NCBI RefSeq assembly: GCF_001642725.1
Contig: NZ_LSUQ01000001.1
Span: 1-64,000, forward strand
DNA length: 64,000 nt
Direction of reading: 5' to 3'
From: Ferroacidibacillus organovorans
Lineage (GTDB): Bacteria; Bacillota; Bacilli; Alicyclobacillales; SLC66
Of the stretch, positions 1-9,458 are shown piece by piece. Positions within the stretch are counted from its first letter, which is position 1, and every line of letters begins with the position of its first letter. Below the pieces are notes generated by a model that was given only the letters and a program-made list of their open reading frames with translations, did no database searches and was not told the origin of the DNA. The translations under genes were made by a program, and so were the position numbers.

Positions 1-1433
1 ATGTGGTGCGCGAAGTGCCTCTAAGCGAGTTTCCAAGTTATGTCGCGCGTGAAGAGCGCGCCGTATGGGTCGAGCGAATCGACCTCTACTTCGATTCGCC
101 GCTTGCTCGCGTAGGCGTGACACTCGTGGACACCCCTGGCTCAAACTCGATTCACGCGCGCCATACCGACCTCGCGTTTCAATTTATGCGGGACGCAGAT
201 GCGACCGTGTTTGTCACGTATTACAACCACGCATTTGCAAAACCTGACCGCACCTTTTTGCGACAACTCGGGATGGTGAAAGACGCGCTTGACACGGATG
301 CGATGATTTTTGTCATCAACGCGGCTGACCTTGCGGCGACATCTGATGAAACGGAGCACGTCGCGTCCTATGTGCGCCAAGAACTGAAGAAACTCGGCGT
401 GCGCGAGCCTCACATCTACCCACTTTCAAGCCAACTCGCCATGTTTGCGTCCATGATCCGCAGCAACACGTTTCCAGAAGAAGCGGTCGTGGCGCTTCGT
501 CAGCGGCTTCATTTGGCGGAGGATGAAGCCCTCCCGGCGGTTGAACAGATAGAGGCGCGCTCTGGCATGGGGCCGTTTTACGAGGCGCTCGAAGCGCTGG
601 CGGTGCTGCGTTTGCGCGATGAGTCACGGGCGCGCGCACGGTCTGAACTCACGCGCGCTATGCAGCGTCTCACAGCGGGGGTTGCGGCACTGGAAGAGCA
701 AATTCAGAAGGGTGACGCGTATCAGCGCATGCGCATGGACGAGAGTCGGGAATTTGTCGCGCAGATGGATGACGATCTGGCGATTGAGGCGCAACGCCTA
801 AAGGCAGAAGGTGACGAGCTTTTTCATCACGCTTTGCAGCGCATCCGTTTTGCGCTGCCGGAACTGGGGGCAGTGGCGTTTCACGCCTCAACGCGGTGAA
901 ACGGTTCGCGCGATGAGGCTGATCGGGCGTACCGCGAATGGCGCAGTGACGTGGCGGAGCGCGCGACTCAAGAGGCGCGCGCGACTTCCATTCGGCTTTT
1001 GCGCATGGTAGAGCAGGGGAGGTTGCGGCGGATTCAGGCAAACCTTGATTTCTGCGCGCGCGTAGGTCTTGTGGAGCAGAGTCCGCGCAGCGAAGCGCTT
1101 GCCTACCCTACGCCGGCGGCGCTTACGCTCTTTCGCTCTCCTGACATCGAGCGGGCAGTGCAGCGCGCGGTACGCGATGTGCAGGCATTTGTTGAAGGGC
1201 AAGGGAGAGACCAACTAGCGCCAATTCTTGAGGCGCACGCGACAGAATCTGTCGATAGGTACTTTCAGTCGATCTTACGCGCCTTCATCGATACGTACAA
1301 CGAGCATGCGTTGGCGCAACTTGACACCTATCGCCAAGTTGTGAAACAAGCCGAAGCGCCCGTTCGCCATGACGAGTTGAGACAGCGGCTCGCGCTTTTG
1401 CTCGCGGCGCGCGCGGCGTGGCCGGATGAATAA
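1..1433 (+). pseudogene. Dynamin-family GTPase, C-terminal part, interrupted by an in-frame TGA
   Basis: The reading frame enters from the left edge, so the N-terminus and P-loop are outside the window. Visible are the G3 motif DTPG (in VTLVDTPGSNS, about residues 41-47 of the visible part) and a G4-like NAAD in FVINAAD, followed by a long charged helical region typical of bacterial dynamin-like (DynA-type) membrane-remodelling proteins. A TGA at 897-899 stops the frame. The same frame stays open and protein-like right after it and runs to a stop at 1431-1433, so the two pieces (to 899, and 900-1433) look like one gene. No ribosome binding site is seen before the first start codon of the second piece (GTG 951). 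Either a recent nonsense mutation or a sequence error could explain this. The GTPase family call is firm; the pseudogene status is less sure. Confidence 0.7.
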
Positions 1434-1453
1434 GAATTTTTGGAGGAGTTAGT

Positions 1454-1858
1454 ATGAATGAATCGCGCATCACGCTCGTTGTTCGCTCGACGGAGATTGA
1501 TATCAATGGCCACGTCAACAATGCGAAGTATCTGGAATACCTCGAATGGGGGCGGGAAGACTTTTACGAGCGCGCCAAGCTTGATTACGACACGCTTATA
1601 AAGCTTGGCGTGTTTACCGTTTCGGCCAACATCTCAATTAATTATCGACGCGAGGCAAAACAAAATGATGTACTCACCGTGATTACCAGACCCGGACAAC
1701 CGGGGAACAAAAGTTTCGTTTTTCATCAGACCATCTTGCGCGAAGCGGATGACACGCTGATTGCGGATGCGTCTGTGACGCTTGTGACGGTGGATGCAAA
1801 GACGCGTAAAAGCACACCGCTTCCGGCGAAACTGCGCAGTGTGCTCCAGAGTGAATAA
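1454..1858 (+). CDS. Acyl-CoA thioesterase, hotdog fold (4HBT/YbgC-like)
   Basis: Predicted 134-residue single-domain hotdog thioesterase that would hydrolyse acyl-CoA or a related thioester in the cytoplasm. The N-terminus has the family pattern STEIDINGHVNNAKYLEYLEW, with the Asp/Gly-His-Val-Asn loop and the aromatic residues of the 4HBT active site. Length fits the family. The ATG at 1454 follows GGAGGAG at 1442-1448. It lies between the dynamin-like gene and the globin gene on the same strand. The substrate cannot be read from sequence. Confidence 0.85.
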   Translation: MNESRITLVVRSTEIDINGHVNNAKYLEYLEWGREDFYERAKLDYDTLIKLGVFTVSANISINYRREAKQNDVLTVITRPGQPGNKSFVFHQTILREADDTLIADASVTLVTVDAKTRKSTPLPAKLRSVLQSE

Positions 1859-1889
1859 AAACGAAAAGAGCAGAGGGAAGGCGTTTTTG

Positions 1890-2285
1890 ATGATTGATTC
1901 ACCCTATGAGAAGATCGGCGGGGAAGAGACGATCGGGCGATTGGTGGACGCTTTTTATGCGCGCGTCATGAAGCACGAGGACTTGATTCCCATTTTCCCG
2001 AGTGACATTTTGCCAGTACGCGACAAACAGTTCCTCTTTTTAACGCAATTCTTGGGCGGACCGCCTCTCTATTCAAACGCGTACGGTCACCCGATGCTGC
2101 GTGCGCGCCACATGCCGCATGAGATCACGCCAAAACGCGCCGCCGCGTGGCTGTCATGTATGAGAGAGGCAATGGATGAGATTGGTCTGGCGGGCGAGAT
2201 GCGCAGCTTCATTGAGGAGCGCTTGACCATGACGGCGCAGCACATGGTCAACCGATCGGATGATGAGGCCAAAAGGACAGTCTAG
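1890..2285 (+). CDS. Truncated haemoglobin (group II, GlbO/YjbI-like)
   Basis: A 131-residue 2-on-2 globin that binds haem and probably handles O2 or NO in the cytoplasm. Family marks are the N-terminal YEKIGGEETIGRLVDAFY with a Tyr at B10, the RHMPHEIT segment carrying the proximal F8 histidine, and AAAWLSCM with the Trp at G8 that defines groups II/III. The ATG at 1890 is preceded by AGAGGGAAG and begins the globin homology directly; the same frame is open further upstream, into the thioesterase gene, but that part is not globin-like. It lies 31 nt after the thioesterase stop. In Bacillus the homologue YjbI lies beside yjbH, which is not seen here. Confidence 0.88.
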   Translation: MIDSPYEKIGGEETIGRLVDAFYARVMKHEDLIPIFPSDILPVRDKQFLFLTQFLGGPPLYSNAYGHPMLRARHMPHEITPKRAAAWLSCMREAMDEIGLAGEMRSFIEERLTMTAQHMVNRSDDEAKRTV

Positions 2286-2321
2286 CGTACGGCGTTTGGC
2301 GTTTACAACCGTGAGGAGTGA

Positions 2322-3137
2322 GTGACGATTCTTGAACAAGTAACGTTTGATTTGGACGGAACGCTTGCCGATGCGCCGTTTGAGCGGTTGGTTCTTCCAC
2401 ATGTCTATCGGGAGATGGAGCGACTGGGTATCGCGACGCCGCAAGAGCGGCTCTTTCAGGAGCAATTGCGGCGTTTTGATGAAGAGCGGCGGGTCGACGC
2501 GTTTCACTGGGACGATCTCGTGCTACAGGTTTTGCGCGCAGAGGGGGTACAAGCGTCGATTGTGATGGCCGATCTTATAGAGCGTGAAGATGTCGCCAAA
2601 GCGCTGCGCGAAGAAAAATTGTTTCCAGACGTGATCGCGGGACTGCGCGCGATTCGCGCACTCGGGTTTGGCATCTCTGTATTGACGAATGGGCATGCAC
2701 GCTACCAGCGTGCGGTTTTTGCCAAAATGGGCGTTGACACACTGTTTGATGTCATTGTCGGCCCAGATGTTTTAGGCATCTCGAAGCCAAACCCTGCGGT
2801 TTTTACGCACGAGAGCCTGAAACTGCCCGTGCGCATGCACGTCGGGGATTTGTTGACGCAAGATGTGGCGGTAGCGAAGGGTGCAGGAATACGCGGTGTC
2901 ATGGTGGCGCGACCGCGGCAAACGGTGGATGGGTTTGAGCGTTTGCGCGCGTACTCGCCTGCAGAGCGCCCACGCGCGGCGCTTGCGTCAGGTTTGCTTT
3001 TGCAGCAATACGAAAAGGAGCATCGCTATCTTGCCCGCCCGCTGCCGCCTGCTCCGCTCACGTCAGAGAGCGATGCGTTTCCAGACGCGATCGTATTTTC
3101 AATCGAAGAATTGCCCGACCTTTTGCGCACACCATGA
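2322..3137 (+). CDS. HAD-superfamily hydrolase
   Basis: A 271-residue haloacid-dehalogenase-like phosphatase. Motif I is FDLDGTLAD near residue 9, with both Asp residues (nucleophile and acid/base). Motif II is around SVLTNGH, and the motif III/IV region includes GISKPNPAVF (Lys) and MHVGDLLTQDVAVAKGAGI. An alpha-helical cap sits between motifs I and II, as in subfamily I. It starts with GTG at 2322 after GAGGAG at 2313-2318. Its stop overlaps the ATG of the MFS gene by 4 nt, suggesting translational coupling. About 50 residues after the last HAD motif are of unknown role. The substrate is unknown. Confidence 0.85.
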   Translation: MTILEQVTFDLDGTLADAPFERLVLPHVYREMERLGIATPQERLFQEQLRRFDEERRVDAFHWDDLVLQVLRAEGVQASIVMADLIEREDVAKALREEKLFPDVIAGLRAIRALGFGISVLTNGHARYQRAVFAKMGVDTLFDVIVGPDVLGISKPNPAVFTHESLKLPVRMHVGDLLTQDVAVAKGAGIRGVMVARPRQTVDGFERLRAYSPAERPRAALASGLLLQQYEKEHRYLARPLPPAPLTSESDAFPDAIVFSIEELPDLLRTP

Positions 3138-4360
3138 GCAAAGAGATGAAAGCGCGCCAGGCGTACCCGGTCGTACTGTTCATTTTTTTTACGACATCCC
3201 TTGTCGAGTCGTTGGTGGTTTCTCATTTAAACGCATTTCTTCCGGTCTATCTCCATCAGGATCTTTCCGTTTCGCAAAAAAACGTCCCGATTTTTCTGGC
3301 GCTCTCGACTGCCATCGAGTTTGTACTCGGGCTTCCGCTCGTTCCCTTCTGGGGTGTGTGGGCAGACAAATTCAGCCGCAAGTGGGTGATTGCGCGCAGT
3401 GCCTACGTCGAGGCGCTCGTGTTTTTTATGATCGGTGCCTCACACTCGGTTGTGATGTTTGTCATCTCACTGCTTTTTGTCGGGTTCCAACTGGGGAACA
3501 CAGGCGTCATGCTCTCATCGATTCGCGATGTGGCGCCCGCCAAGCGCACAGGATTCGCCATCGCGATTTTCGGCTTGGCAAGTCCGCTCGGCTTCGCGCT
3601 CGGACCACTCATGGGGAGCTTTCTCGTAGAGCATACGGGACTTGGGTTGCACGGCTTATTCCTGCTTGACGGCGTCTTGTCTGCTGGCAGTGGCGTTCTC
3701 GTCTCTGTGTTGTTTCGCGAAGTGCGACCCGCAGCGCCGCCCGAAGGGCGCACACTTGATCTCGCGCTGCGCGCTGTTCGCCGCGTCTTTACGTCGCCGC
3801 GGATAGGGAAATTGTTCCTCATTTTTGGCTTGGTCATCCTGGGGCGGCAGATGGTCTCACCGTTCATTCCACTATTAGTCATTCACCTGCACCCGCTCAG
3901 TTACGGACAACTCAGCGCCATCGGACTCGTGACCGGAACCTCCGCGCTCGCGGGCGCCGCGATCTCGCCTCTGGCTGGCATCCTCGGTGATCGCATCGGG
4001 TTTCGCCGCGTCTTGTTTGTCTCCGTAATCGTCATGGCTGCGAGTTTTTTTGCGATGGCGATCGCCCCAAGTGTTCTCGCGCTAGCCGGTTTAAGTCTGC
4101 TCTTTTCTGCCGCCAACAGCATCAACTTTGCGATGATCTTTTCCATGTTGGCAACGACACTGCGCGATGACGAGCGAACGCCTGCGCTCAATCTGGTGTA
4201 CGTCCCGCTCTACATCTCCGGGATCATCGGTCCCATCATCGCGGGCGGCTTCGCGCGCGTCGATTTCCCGCTGGTGTTCATCGCAGCCGGTGTCATGGCG
4301 CTGATCGGGGCATGGGTGGTCTACCAAACGCGCGCTCGCACAGCGGTTACGACTCTCTAG
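3134..4360 (+). CDS. MFS transporter (drug/metabolite exporter type)
   Basis: A 408-residue protein with about 12 predicted membrane segments in two six-helix halves. The loop between TM2 and TM3 (WGVWADKFSRKWVI) fits the MFS motif A pattern, repeated in the second half as AGILGDRIGFRRV. This is typical of the DHA1/tetracycline-type drug:H+ antiporters. The ATG overlaps the preceding HAD stop (ATGA), so the two are co-translated. The end overlaps the convergent proC by 14 nt. The exported compound is not predictable. Confidence 0.85.
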   Translation: MSKEMKARQAYPVVLFIFFTTSLVESLVVSHLNAFLPVYLHQDLSVSQKNVPIFLALSTAIEFVLGLPLVPFWGVWADKFSRKWVIARSAYVEALVFFMIGASHSVVMFVISLLFVGFQLGNTGVMLSSIRDVAPAKRTGFAIAIFGLASPLGFALGPLMGSFLVEHTGLGLHGLFLLDGVLSAGSGVLVSVLFREVRPAAPPEGRTLDLALRAVRRVFTSPRIGKLFLIFGLVILGRQMVSPFIPLLVIHLHPLSYGQLSAIGLVTGTSALAGAAISPLAGILGDRIGFRRVLFVSVIVMAASFFAMAIAPSVLALAGLSLLFSAANSINFAMIFSMLATTLRDDERTPALNLVYVPLYISGIIGPIIAGGFARVDFPLVFIAAGVMALIGAWVVYQTRARTAVTTL

Positions 4361-5219
4361 TCTCGCGCGACAGCGCGTCGCCGAGTTCTGCCGAGCGCTC
4401 TGTCGCGCGTTTGATCGCGCTGCGCACGGCGTCTGTAAAGGAGTACGCGTCGAGCACTGCGAGACCGGCCATCGTCGTGCCGTTGGGCGATGTCACTTGT
4501 TTTCGCAGCGTCGCCGGCGGCGCCACGCGTTCACGCAGCATCTGGGCTGCGCCAAACAGTGTCTCGACGACGAGTTCTGTCGCCGTGTGCGGGTCGAGTC
4601 CGACGTCAATGCCGCCTTGTGTCATCGCCTCGGCAAGATAGTATACATACGCAGGGCCGCTGCCAGACAGGCCAGTCACCGCGTTAAGAAGCGACTCTTC
4701 GAGCGGATACGCGCGCCCCAAAGCGCCGAGCAGTGTGCGCACCACCGCCTCATCTTCTGGCGTGCACGCGTGGTTCAGCGCGTAGCCGGTCGCTGAACAC
4801 AAGACGATGCTCGACGTGTTTGGCATCGCGCGCACGATGCGCTTGCGGGGCTCCTCATAACCGCTTTTCGATTGCGAAAGCGCCCCCTCGATCGTTGCGA
4901 TATCGATGCCCGCAGCGATGGAGACGTACAGCGCGTCGCGCGGCGCAAACGGTGCGATGTAAGCGAGTGCGGTTGGCACATCGCGCGGTTTGGTGCAGAT
5001 CAAAATGACGTCGACATGCGCAAACGCATCTGTTGCGAGCGCGTACGTATTTACGCCATAGCGTGTCTGAAGCTCCGCAAGGCGAACGTGATTTCCGCGG
5101 TTTGTCACGTGGATTTGCTCAGGTTTGGCGACGCCTGTGGAGGTGAGCCCGCGGATCAGCGCCTCTGCGATGGCTCCTGCGCCGAGAAACCCGAGGTGCA
5201 GCGTCCCTAGCGCTTTCAT
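4347..5219 (-). CDS. proC: Pyrroline-5-carboxylate reductase
   Basis: ProC catalyses the last step of proline synthesis, NAD(P)H-dependent reduction of 1-pyrroline-5-carboxylate. The 290-residue product has the N-terminal dinucleotide-binding motif GFLGAGAIAEAL, the RAMPNT segment, and the C-terminal family signature around TGLSGSGPAYVY and VTSPNGTTMAGL. The ATG at 5219 is chosen because a GAGGGGTG ribosome site lies 6-7 nt upstream; a GTG three codons earlier (5228) is possible. The gene is convergent with the MFS gene (14-nt overlap), and thrB lies upstream on the same strand with a 29-nt gap, so it may be transcribed with the threonine operon. Confidence 0.95.
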   Translation of the reverse strand: MKALGTLHLGFLGAGAIAEALIRGLTSTGVAKPEQIHVTNRGNHVRLAELQTRYGVNTYALATDAFAHVDVILICTKPRDVPTALAYIAPFAPRDALYVSIAAGIDIATIEGALSQSKSGYEEPRKRIVRAMPNTSSIVLCSATGYALNHACTPEDEAVVRTLLGALGRAYPLEESLLNAVTGLSGSGPAYVYYLAEAMTQGGIDVGLDPHTATELVVETLFGAAQMLRERVAPPATLRKQVTSPNGTTMAGLAVLDAYSFTDAVRSAIKRATERSAELGDALSRETRES

Positions 5220-5248
5220 ATGGTTCACCCCTCATAGAAAATTTTGAA

Positions 5249-6181
5249 TCAGCGCGCCCCGTGCGGTGTACGCTGCGCCTTCATATGCACATGCGCACCC
5301 ATCGTCGTCGGTGGAAGAATGCGCGCAACGGCGGTACTGCCTGTCTGTTCAAACGCATTCACCATCGCCTGCGCAACGGCTTGGGCAGGGGCGCCTGCCT
5401 CGACGACTGCGAGCAGCGTGGGACCGGCACCACTCAACACCGTGCCGATCGCGCCTGCGCGCTGTGACGCAGCGTACACCGCGTCAAACCCGGGAATCAG
5501 GTGTTTGCGCGCGTCCTGGTGCAGGCGATCGGCGAGTGATCGCCGCAAGAGTGGCAGATTACCTGTGGTGAGTGCCGCTGTCAGGAAACTCGCGTGTGCT
5601 ACGTTAAAGATGGCGTCGGCGCGCGCGACGTGATCGCCAAGTACGCCCCGCGCGGTCTCGGTGAGCAGTGGGAATTTCGGCGTTACGGCGACAAACGTGA
5701 GATTGTCGCGAATCGGCAGGTTGACGTGTGTCACGACATGATCTTCGAGATACGCAAGCACCGCACCACCTAAAAAGGCGGGAGCGACGTTGTCTGGGTG
5801 GCCCTCATCCTCGACGGCGATGCGCAGAATTTGCGCGCTTGTAAAAGGGGAATCAAGAAAGTGATTCGCGGCGAGCAAGCCACCGACGAGTGCCGCTGCG
5901 CTTGAACCAAGCCCTGCTGCGACGGGAATGTGATTGACCATGCGCAGGTGAACGCCGTGAAACGGCTCCCCCGCGCGTTCGTACATCATCTTCATGCAGC
6001 GAATGACCAGATTCGTGTCATCGCGCGGCAGCGTGTCGGCGCCAACGCCGTCAATCTCAATCTGCAGATCGTCGGCGGGTGTCGCGTGAATCTCATTCCA
6101 CAGATCGAGTGCGATGCCCATACAGTCAAATCCGGGACCGAGGTTTGCGCTCGTCGCAGGCACATAGATGCTGACGTTCAC
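5249..6181 (-). CDS. thrB: Homoserine kinase
   Basis: GHMP-family kinase converting homoserine to O-phosphohomoserine, the substrate of ThrC. The 310-residue product opens with [20 protein letters not shown] and carries the GHMP ATP-binding loop [18 protein letters not shown] near residue 90. The C-terminal motif [13 protein letters not shown] is also present. The start is GTG at 6181, overlapping the thrC stop (GTGA); a longer frame starting within thrC has no homology ahead of this point. It is the last of the hom-thrC-thrB genes. Confidence 0.95.
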   Translation of the reverse strand: MNVSIYVPATSANLGPGFDCMGIALDLWNEIHATPADDLQIEIDGVGADTLPRDDTNLVIRCMKMMYERAGEPFHGVHLRMVNHIPVAAGLGSSAAALVGGLLAANHFLDSPFTSAQILRIAVEDEGHPDNVAPAFLGGAVLAYLEDHVVTHVNLPIRDNLTFVAVTPKFPLLTETARGVLGDHVARADAIFNVAHASFLTAALTTGNLPLLRRSLADRLHQDARKHLIPGFDAVYAASQRAGAIGTVLSGAGPTLLAVVEAGAPAQAVAQAMVNAFEQTGSTAVARILPPTTMGAHVHMKAQRTPHGAR

Positions 6182-7257
6182 GATTTTCCCTCCGCAATGG
6201 CACGCCATACGGCAGCGCGTGACGCTTCCACCGCGCGCGCACTCACACTGTGAGAGGAGACGGCCGTGTCGGGGTCTTTTAGGCCATTGCCAGTGAGGAC
6301 ACAGACGATCTTGTCATCAGGTGAAAATGGGTGTTGTGCGGCATGCTTGAGAATCCCTGCGATCGGCGCTGCAGAGGCGGGTTCTGCAAACACACCCTCG
6401 CGCTGTGCAAGCAGTTTGTACGCTTCAAGAATTTCTTCATCTGTTACGGCCGCAATCGCGCCGCGACTTTCGGAAAGTGCATTTTTAGCGAGTTGCCAAC
6501 TGGCCGGATTGCCGATGCGAATCGCAGTCGCAATCGTATCGGGCTTTGCGACGATCTGTCCATTTACAATCGGTGCCGCGCCCGCCGCCTGAAAGCCGAG
6601 CATGCGCGGCACCCCAGACTGCCGCGTTTGATTCCACTCTGCGAAGCCCATGTGATACGCCGAGATGTTGCCCGCGTTGCCGACTGGAATCGCCAGGTAT
6701 TCAGGCGCCTGCCCGAGCGCTTCGACAATCTCGAAAGCGGCTGTTTTTTGCCCTTGCAAGCGGTATGGATTGACAGAGTTGACGAGGGTAATCGGCTCGT
6801 GCGCCGCGACGTCGCGCACAATGGTGAGCGCCTCGTCAAAGTTTCCCTCGATGCTGATCACCTCGGCGCCATAGGCGAGCGCTTGTGCGAGTTTGCCGAG
6901 CGCCACATAGCCGGCGGGGATGATCACGACACAGCGCAGGCCTGCGCGCGCCGCGTATGCCGCCGCCGCCGCCGACGTGTTGCCAGTGGATGCGCAGATG
7001 ATCGCGTGACTGCCTTCTTCGACCGCCTTGGCAACCGCCATGACCATGCCGCGGTCTTTAAACGAGCCTGTTGGATTTGCACCTTCATATTTGAGATAGA
7101 CATGCGCCTGTACGCGCTGTGAAAGATAAGGCGCCGGGATGAGCGGCGTGTCGCCTTCGCAAAGACTTAGCGGGGGTGTCTTTTCAGTCACAGGAAGATC
7201 CTTTTTAAAGCGGGCGAGAATGCCAGTGCGATGGTGAGTCTTTGCGATCAGATTCAC
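6178..7257 (-). CDS. thrC: Threonine synthase
   Basis: PLP enzyme of fold type II making threonine from O-phosphohomoserine; 359 residues, the usual length of the Bacillus-type enzyme. The PLP lysine sits in [10 protein letters not shown] (about residues 60-69), and the phosphate-binding glycine/asparagine loop appears as [11 protein letters not shown]. The start is GTG at 7257, overlapping the hom stop by 4 nt. AGGAG lies 8 nt upstream, inside the end of hom, so the pair is translationally coupled. It overlaps thrB in the same way. Confidence 0.95.
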   Translation of the reverse strand: MNLIAKTHHRTGILARFKKDLPVTEKTPPLSLCEGDTPLIPAPYLSQRVQAHVYLKYEGANPTGSFKDRGMVMAVAKAVEEGSHAIICASTGNTSAAAAAYAARAGLRCVVIIPAGYVALGKLAQALAYGAEVISIEGNFDEALTIVRDVAAHEPITLVNSVNPYRLQGQKTAAFEIVEALGQAPEYLAIPVGNAGNISAYHMGFAEWNQTRQSGVPRMLGFQAAGAAPIVNGQIVAKPDTIATAIRIGNPASWQLAKNALSESRGAIAAVTDEEILEAYKLLAQREGVFAEPASAAPIAGILKHAAQHPFSPDDKIVCVLTGNGLKDPDTAVSSHSVSARAVEASRAAVWRAIAEGKS

Positions 7258-8546
7258 GCTTCGGCACTCCTTTCAACAGGCATGATGCAGTGCAGGGTTG
7301 AAACTGCGGGGTGCGCTTCGAGCTGTCTTAATGCAGCGTGTAGATGCTTTGCGTGGACATCATGTGTGACAATGACGATCTCCGCGTTGTGTGCTGCGAC
7401 ACGTTTTTGAAGAACGGTCTCCATGCTGACGCCGTGATCGCCAAAAATGCCCGCAATTTTTGCAAATACGCCAGGTTGGTCGTTTGCTGAGAGGCGAATG
7501 TAGTGGCTCGCCGCCTCTGCACGTTGTTGGTCGACCGGTTTGTGTGGTCGAGGATGCGGCACGTAGCCGCCGTTTTGCGGCTGGCGCATCGCTTTGAGTA
7601 CTTCGATGGCATCGCCGACGACGGCGCTCGCTGTGGGCAGCGCGCCAGCTCCCCTCCCGAAAAACATCAGGTCACCTGCCGCGTCGCCACGCACAAACAG
7701 CGCATTGTACGAACCGGAGACGTGCGCCAATGGGTGACTTTTCGGGATCAGTGTCGGTCGCACATGCAGGGTTAGCGCTCCGTCGCGCTCTGTGCCAACG
7801 GCGAGCAGTTTGATCACGGCACCCAATTCATGCGCGTAAGCGATGTCGCGCGCGGTGATCTTGCGAATCCCCGTGACTTCGACATCGCTCAAGCTGACCC
7901 GGGTATAAAACGCAATCGATGCGAGAATGGTCAGTTTGCGCGCTGCGTCCAGCCCATCGACATCGCTGCTCGGATCGCTTTCTGCATAGCCGAGGTCTTG
8001 CGCCTCTTGCAGCACATCCGAAAAATCGGCACCCGTCTCTGTCATTTGAGAGAGAATGTAGTTAGTCGTCCCATTGACGATCCCTTTGAGATCGGAGATC
8101 GCGTTTGCCGTCAAGCTTTCCTGGAGCGGTCGAATCAGCGGAATTGCACCGCCAACGGCTGCCTCATAGAGCACCGTGACGCCTGCCGCGTCGGCCGCCG
8201 CCAGAATTTCCTCACCACAGAGTGCGATCAAATCTTTATTGGCTGTGATGACGTGTTTTCCGCGCGCAATCGCCGCCAGAATAAACGTACGCGCAGGTTC
8301 GATGCCGCCGATGGTTTCGATGATGATGCGAATCGATTCATCGCCGAGCACGGTGTCGGGATCGTCCGTCAGCACATCCTCTGCAAAGGAGACGGTGCGC
8401 TCTTTGAGCACATCGCGCACAAGCACGCGCGCAATCACAGGTTCCCAACCGGTCAGACTCTGAAGGCGTTGTTTTCTCCTGCGCATCAGTTCGATAACGC
8501 CGCCGCCGACGGTTCCACACCCTAACAAGCCGATTCGCTGTTCCAT
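7254..8546 (-). CDS. hom: Homoserine dehydrogenase with C-terminal ACT domain
   Basis: Reduces aspartate-semialdehyde to homoserine, the branch point to threonine, isoleucine and methionine. The 430-residue product has an N-terminal Rossmann motif ([12 protein letters not shown]), the catalytic-domain signature around [12 protein letters not shown] and [14 protein letters not shown], and a C-terminal ACT domain beginning near [21 protein letters not shown]. The ACT domain is usually the site of threonine feedback. The ATG at 8546 is preceded by AAGGAAG; six upstream codons in frame are unlikely to be used. Operon order is pheB-hom-thrC-thrB, with a 57-nt gap to pheB. Confidence 0.96.
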   Translation of the reverse strand: MEQRIGLLGCGTVGGGVIELMRRRKQRLQSLTGWEPVIARVLVRDVLKERTVSFAEDVLTDDPDTVLGDESIRIIIETIGGIEPARTFILAAIARGKHVITANKDLIALCGEEILAAADAAGVTVLYEAAVGGAIPLIRPLQESLTANAISDLKGIVNGTTNYILSQMTETGADFSDVLQEAQDLGYAESDPSSDVDGLDAARKLTILASIAFYTRVSLSDVEVTGIRKITARDIAYAHELGAVIKLLAVGTERDGALTLHVRPTLIPKSHPLAHVSGSYNALFVRGDAAGDLMFFGRGAGALPTASAVVGDAIEVLKAMRQPQNGGYVPHPRPHKPVDQQRAEAASHYIRLSANDQPGVFAKIAGIFGDHGVSMETVLQKRVAAHNAEIVIVTHDVHAKHLHAALRQLEAHPAVSTLHCIMPVERSAEA

Positions 8547-8603
8547 GACTCGTCTTCCTTTCACGCGCTCAATGTTGGTAGTCGTTGTGTAGTGTTATTT
8601 CTG

Positions 8604-9047
8604 TTACGAGCCCTGCCCGACCATGACGACCTGGTTTACGCCTTCGACTTCGCGAAGGATCTGCAGGAGGTCGTCGAGCGTTGCATCGAGCGTGTGTGTA
8701 TCCACGGAGAGAATGACTGTTGCAATGCCCTGGAGTGGCAGGGACTGATTGATCGTCAAAATGTTGCCGTGACTCGATGCGACCGTGTTGAGGACCGTCG
8801 AGAGTACGCCTGGCTTGTGTTCAAGCGTCAGGGCAATTGTGACAATCTGTCCACTCATCGCTTCGGAAAACGGTCGCACCGCATCTTTGTATTTGTAGTA
8901 TGCGCTGCGCGAGAGCCCGATCGCGCGCACCGCTTCGAGGACGCTCATGTCGCGCCGCCGCGTCAAGAGTTCGGTCACCAGCGTCGTTTTTTGAATAACT
9001 TCTGGCAAGTTTGAGCGGCGAATTAAAAAATAGGGATCTTCTGACAT
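8604..9047 (-). CDS. pheB: ACT-domain protein, UPF0735/PheB family
   Basis: A 147-residue protein of the UPF0735 family (B. subtilis PheB), found widely in Firmicutes beside hom/thr genes. Residues 1-65 carry a helix-turn-helix-like segment (VLEAVRAIGLSRSAYYKYKD) and residues 70-145 an ACT domain (VTIALTLEHKPGVLSTVLNTVA). This combination suggests an amino-acid-sensing regulator, but its target is unknown. The old link to phenylalanine synthesis is not proven. The ATG at 9047 follows GGAGGGTCACC. A longer frame upstream lacks homology. It is the first gene of the operon with hom, thrC and thrB. Confidence 0.88.
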   Translation of the reverse strand: MSEDPYFLIRRSNLPEVIQKTTLVTELLTRRRDMSVLEAVRAIGLSRSAYYKYKDAVRPFSEAMSGQIVTIALTLEHKPGVLSTVLNTVASSHGNILTINQSLPLQGIATVILSVDTHTLDATLDDLLQILREVEGVNQVVMVGQGS

Positions 9048-9099
9048 GGTGACCCTCCTGCGTCCACAATTCATGAACAAATGTCCTATATGTACGGAC

Positions 9100-9129
9100 A
9101 ATATACGATAAATCGTGAGTGTTCCGCAA
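9100..9129 (-). promoter_or_regulatory. Predicted promoter of pheB-hom-thrC-thrB
   Basis: On the minus strand, TTGCGG (9129-9124) and TATATT (9105-9100) are separated by 18 nt, about 50 nt upstream of the pheB ATG. It fits a sigma-A promoter with a weak -35. It lies back to back with the ilv promoter. Confidence 0.45.
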
Positions 9130-9201
9130 GTCTGTTCACATTGTGCACACAAAGATCCGCGAAATTGAGCAGAAAAAGGTGTTTTGCCAGGCGTTCTTAC
9201 C

Positions 9202-9231
9202 TTGACCGTTGCCGCCTCTGTACCGTACAAT
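9202..9231 (+). promoter_or_regulatory. Predicted sigma-A promoter of the ilv-leu operon
   Basis: TTGACC (9202-9207) and TACAAT (9226-9231) with an 18-nt spacer. The predicted start near 9238 places the whole ykkC-type leader inside the transcript. Confidence 0.65.
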
Positions 9232-9260
9232 AAGTTAAATTTTTAACATTGTGCGTCAGG

Positions 9261-9357
9261 AGGATGTCTAGGGTTCCGCCTTTGGGGTCAGGACCGAGCG
9301 ACATCGCACTCATTTTAATTAGGGTGTACACCTTGGGGATAAAAACCCCGCGGCAGG
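9261..9357 (+). ncRNA. ykkC-family riboswitch aptamer, probably ppGpp-type
   Basis: The leader has the ykkC hallmarks in order: CTAGGGTTCCG (9268-9278), GGACCGAG (9291-9298), and GGGGATAAAAACCCC (9335-9349, conserved GGGAUAAAAGCCC element). GATGTC (9263-9268) is exactly complementary to GACATC (9300-9305), matching the first paired element. Known ykkC subtypes sense guanidine (I), ppGpp (2a) or PRPP (2b). The ppGpp subtype is the one typically found before branched-chain amino acid genes, and ilvE follows here. Ligand assignment is therefore inference from context. The 3' arm of the last hairpin (CCCC) also belongs to the downstream terminator stem, so ligand binding should prevent termination (an ON switch). 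Confidence 0.82.
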
Positions 9358-9411
9358 TTCTGACTCGCGATCGTCTCTTTGACGTTCGCGGGTTCCTGTC
9401 GCGGGGTTTTT
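9341..9411 (+). terminator. Riboswitch-controlled intrinsic terminator before ilvE
   Basis: The 17-nt arm at 9341-9357 pairs along its full length with 9395-9411 (one G-U wobble). The 3' arm ends in TTTTT and is followed by a T-rich stretch. The 5' arm shares its first bases with the 3' part of the ykkC aptamer, so aptamer and terminator are mutually exclusive. Confidence 0.85.
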
Positions 9412-9458
9412 CGTTCTTAATTAGGGACGCAACATTCATAAGTAAGGGATGGGACCGG

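Noticed and set aside
2881-3669. 262-codon frame across the HAD and MFS genes
   Set aside because: It lies out of frame with two clear genes and has an Arg/Cys-rich shadow composition.
9249-9458. Longer ilvE frame covering the leader
   Set aside because: This stretch is the riboswitch and terminator; the aminotransferase homology begins at the ATG 9459, which has a ribosome site.
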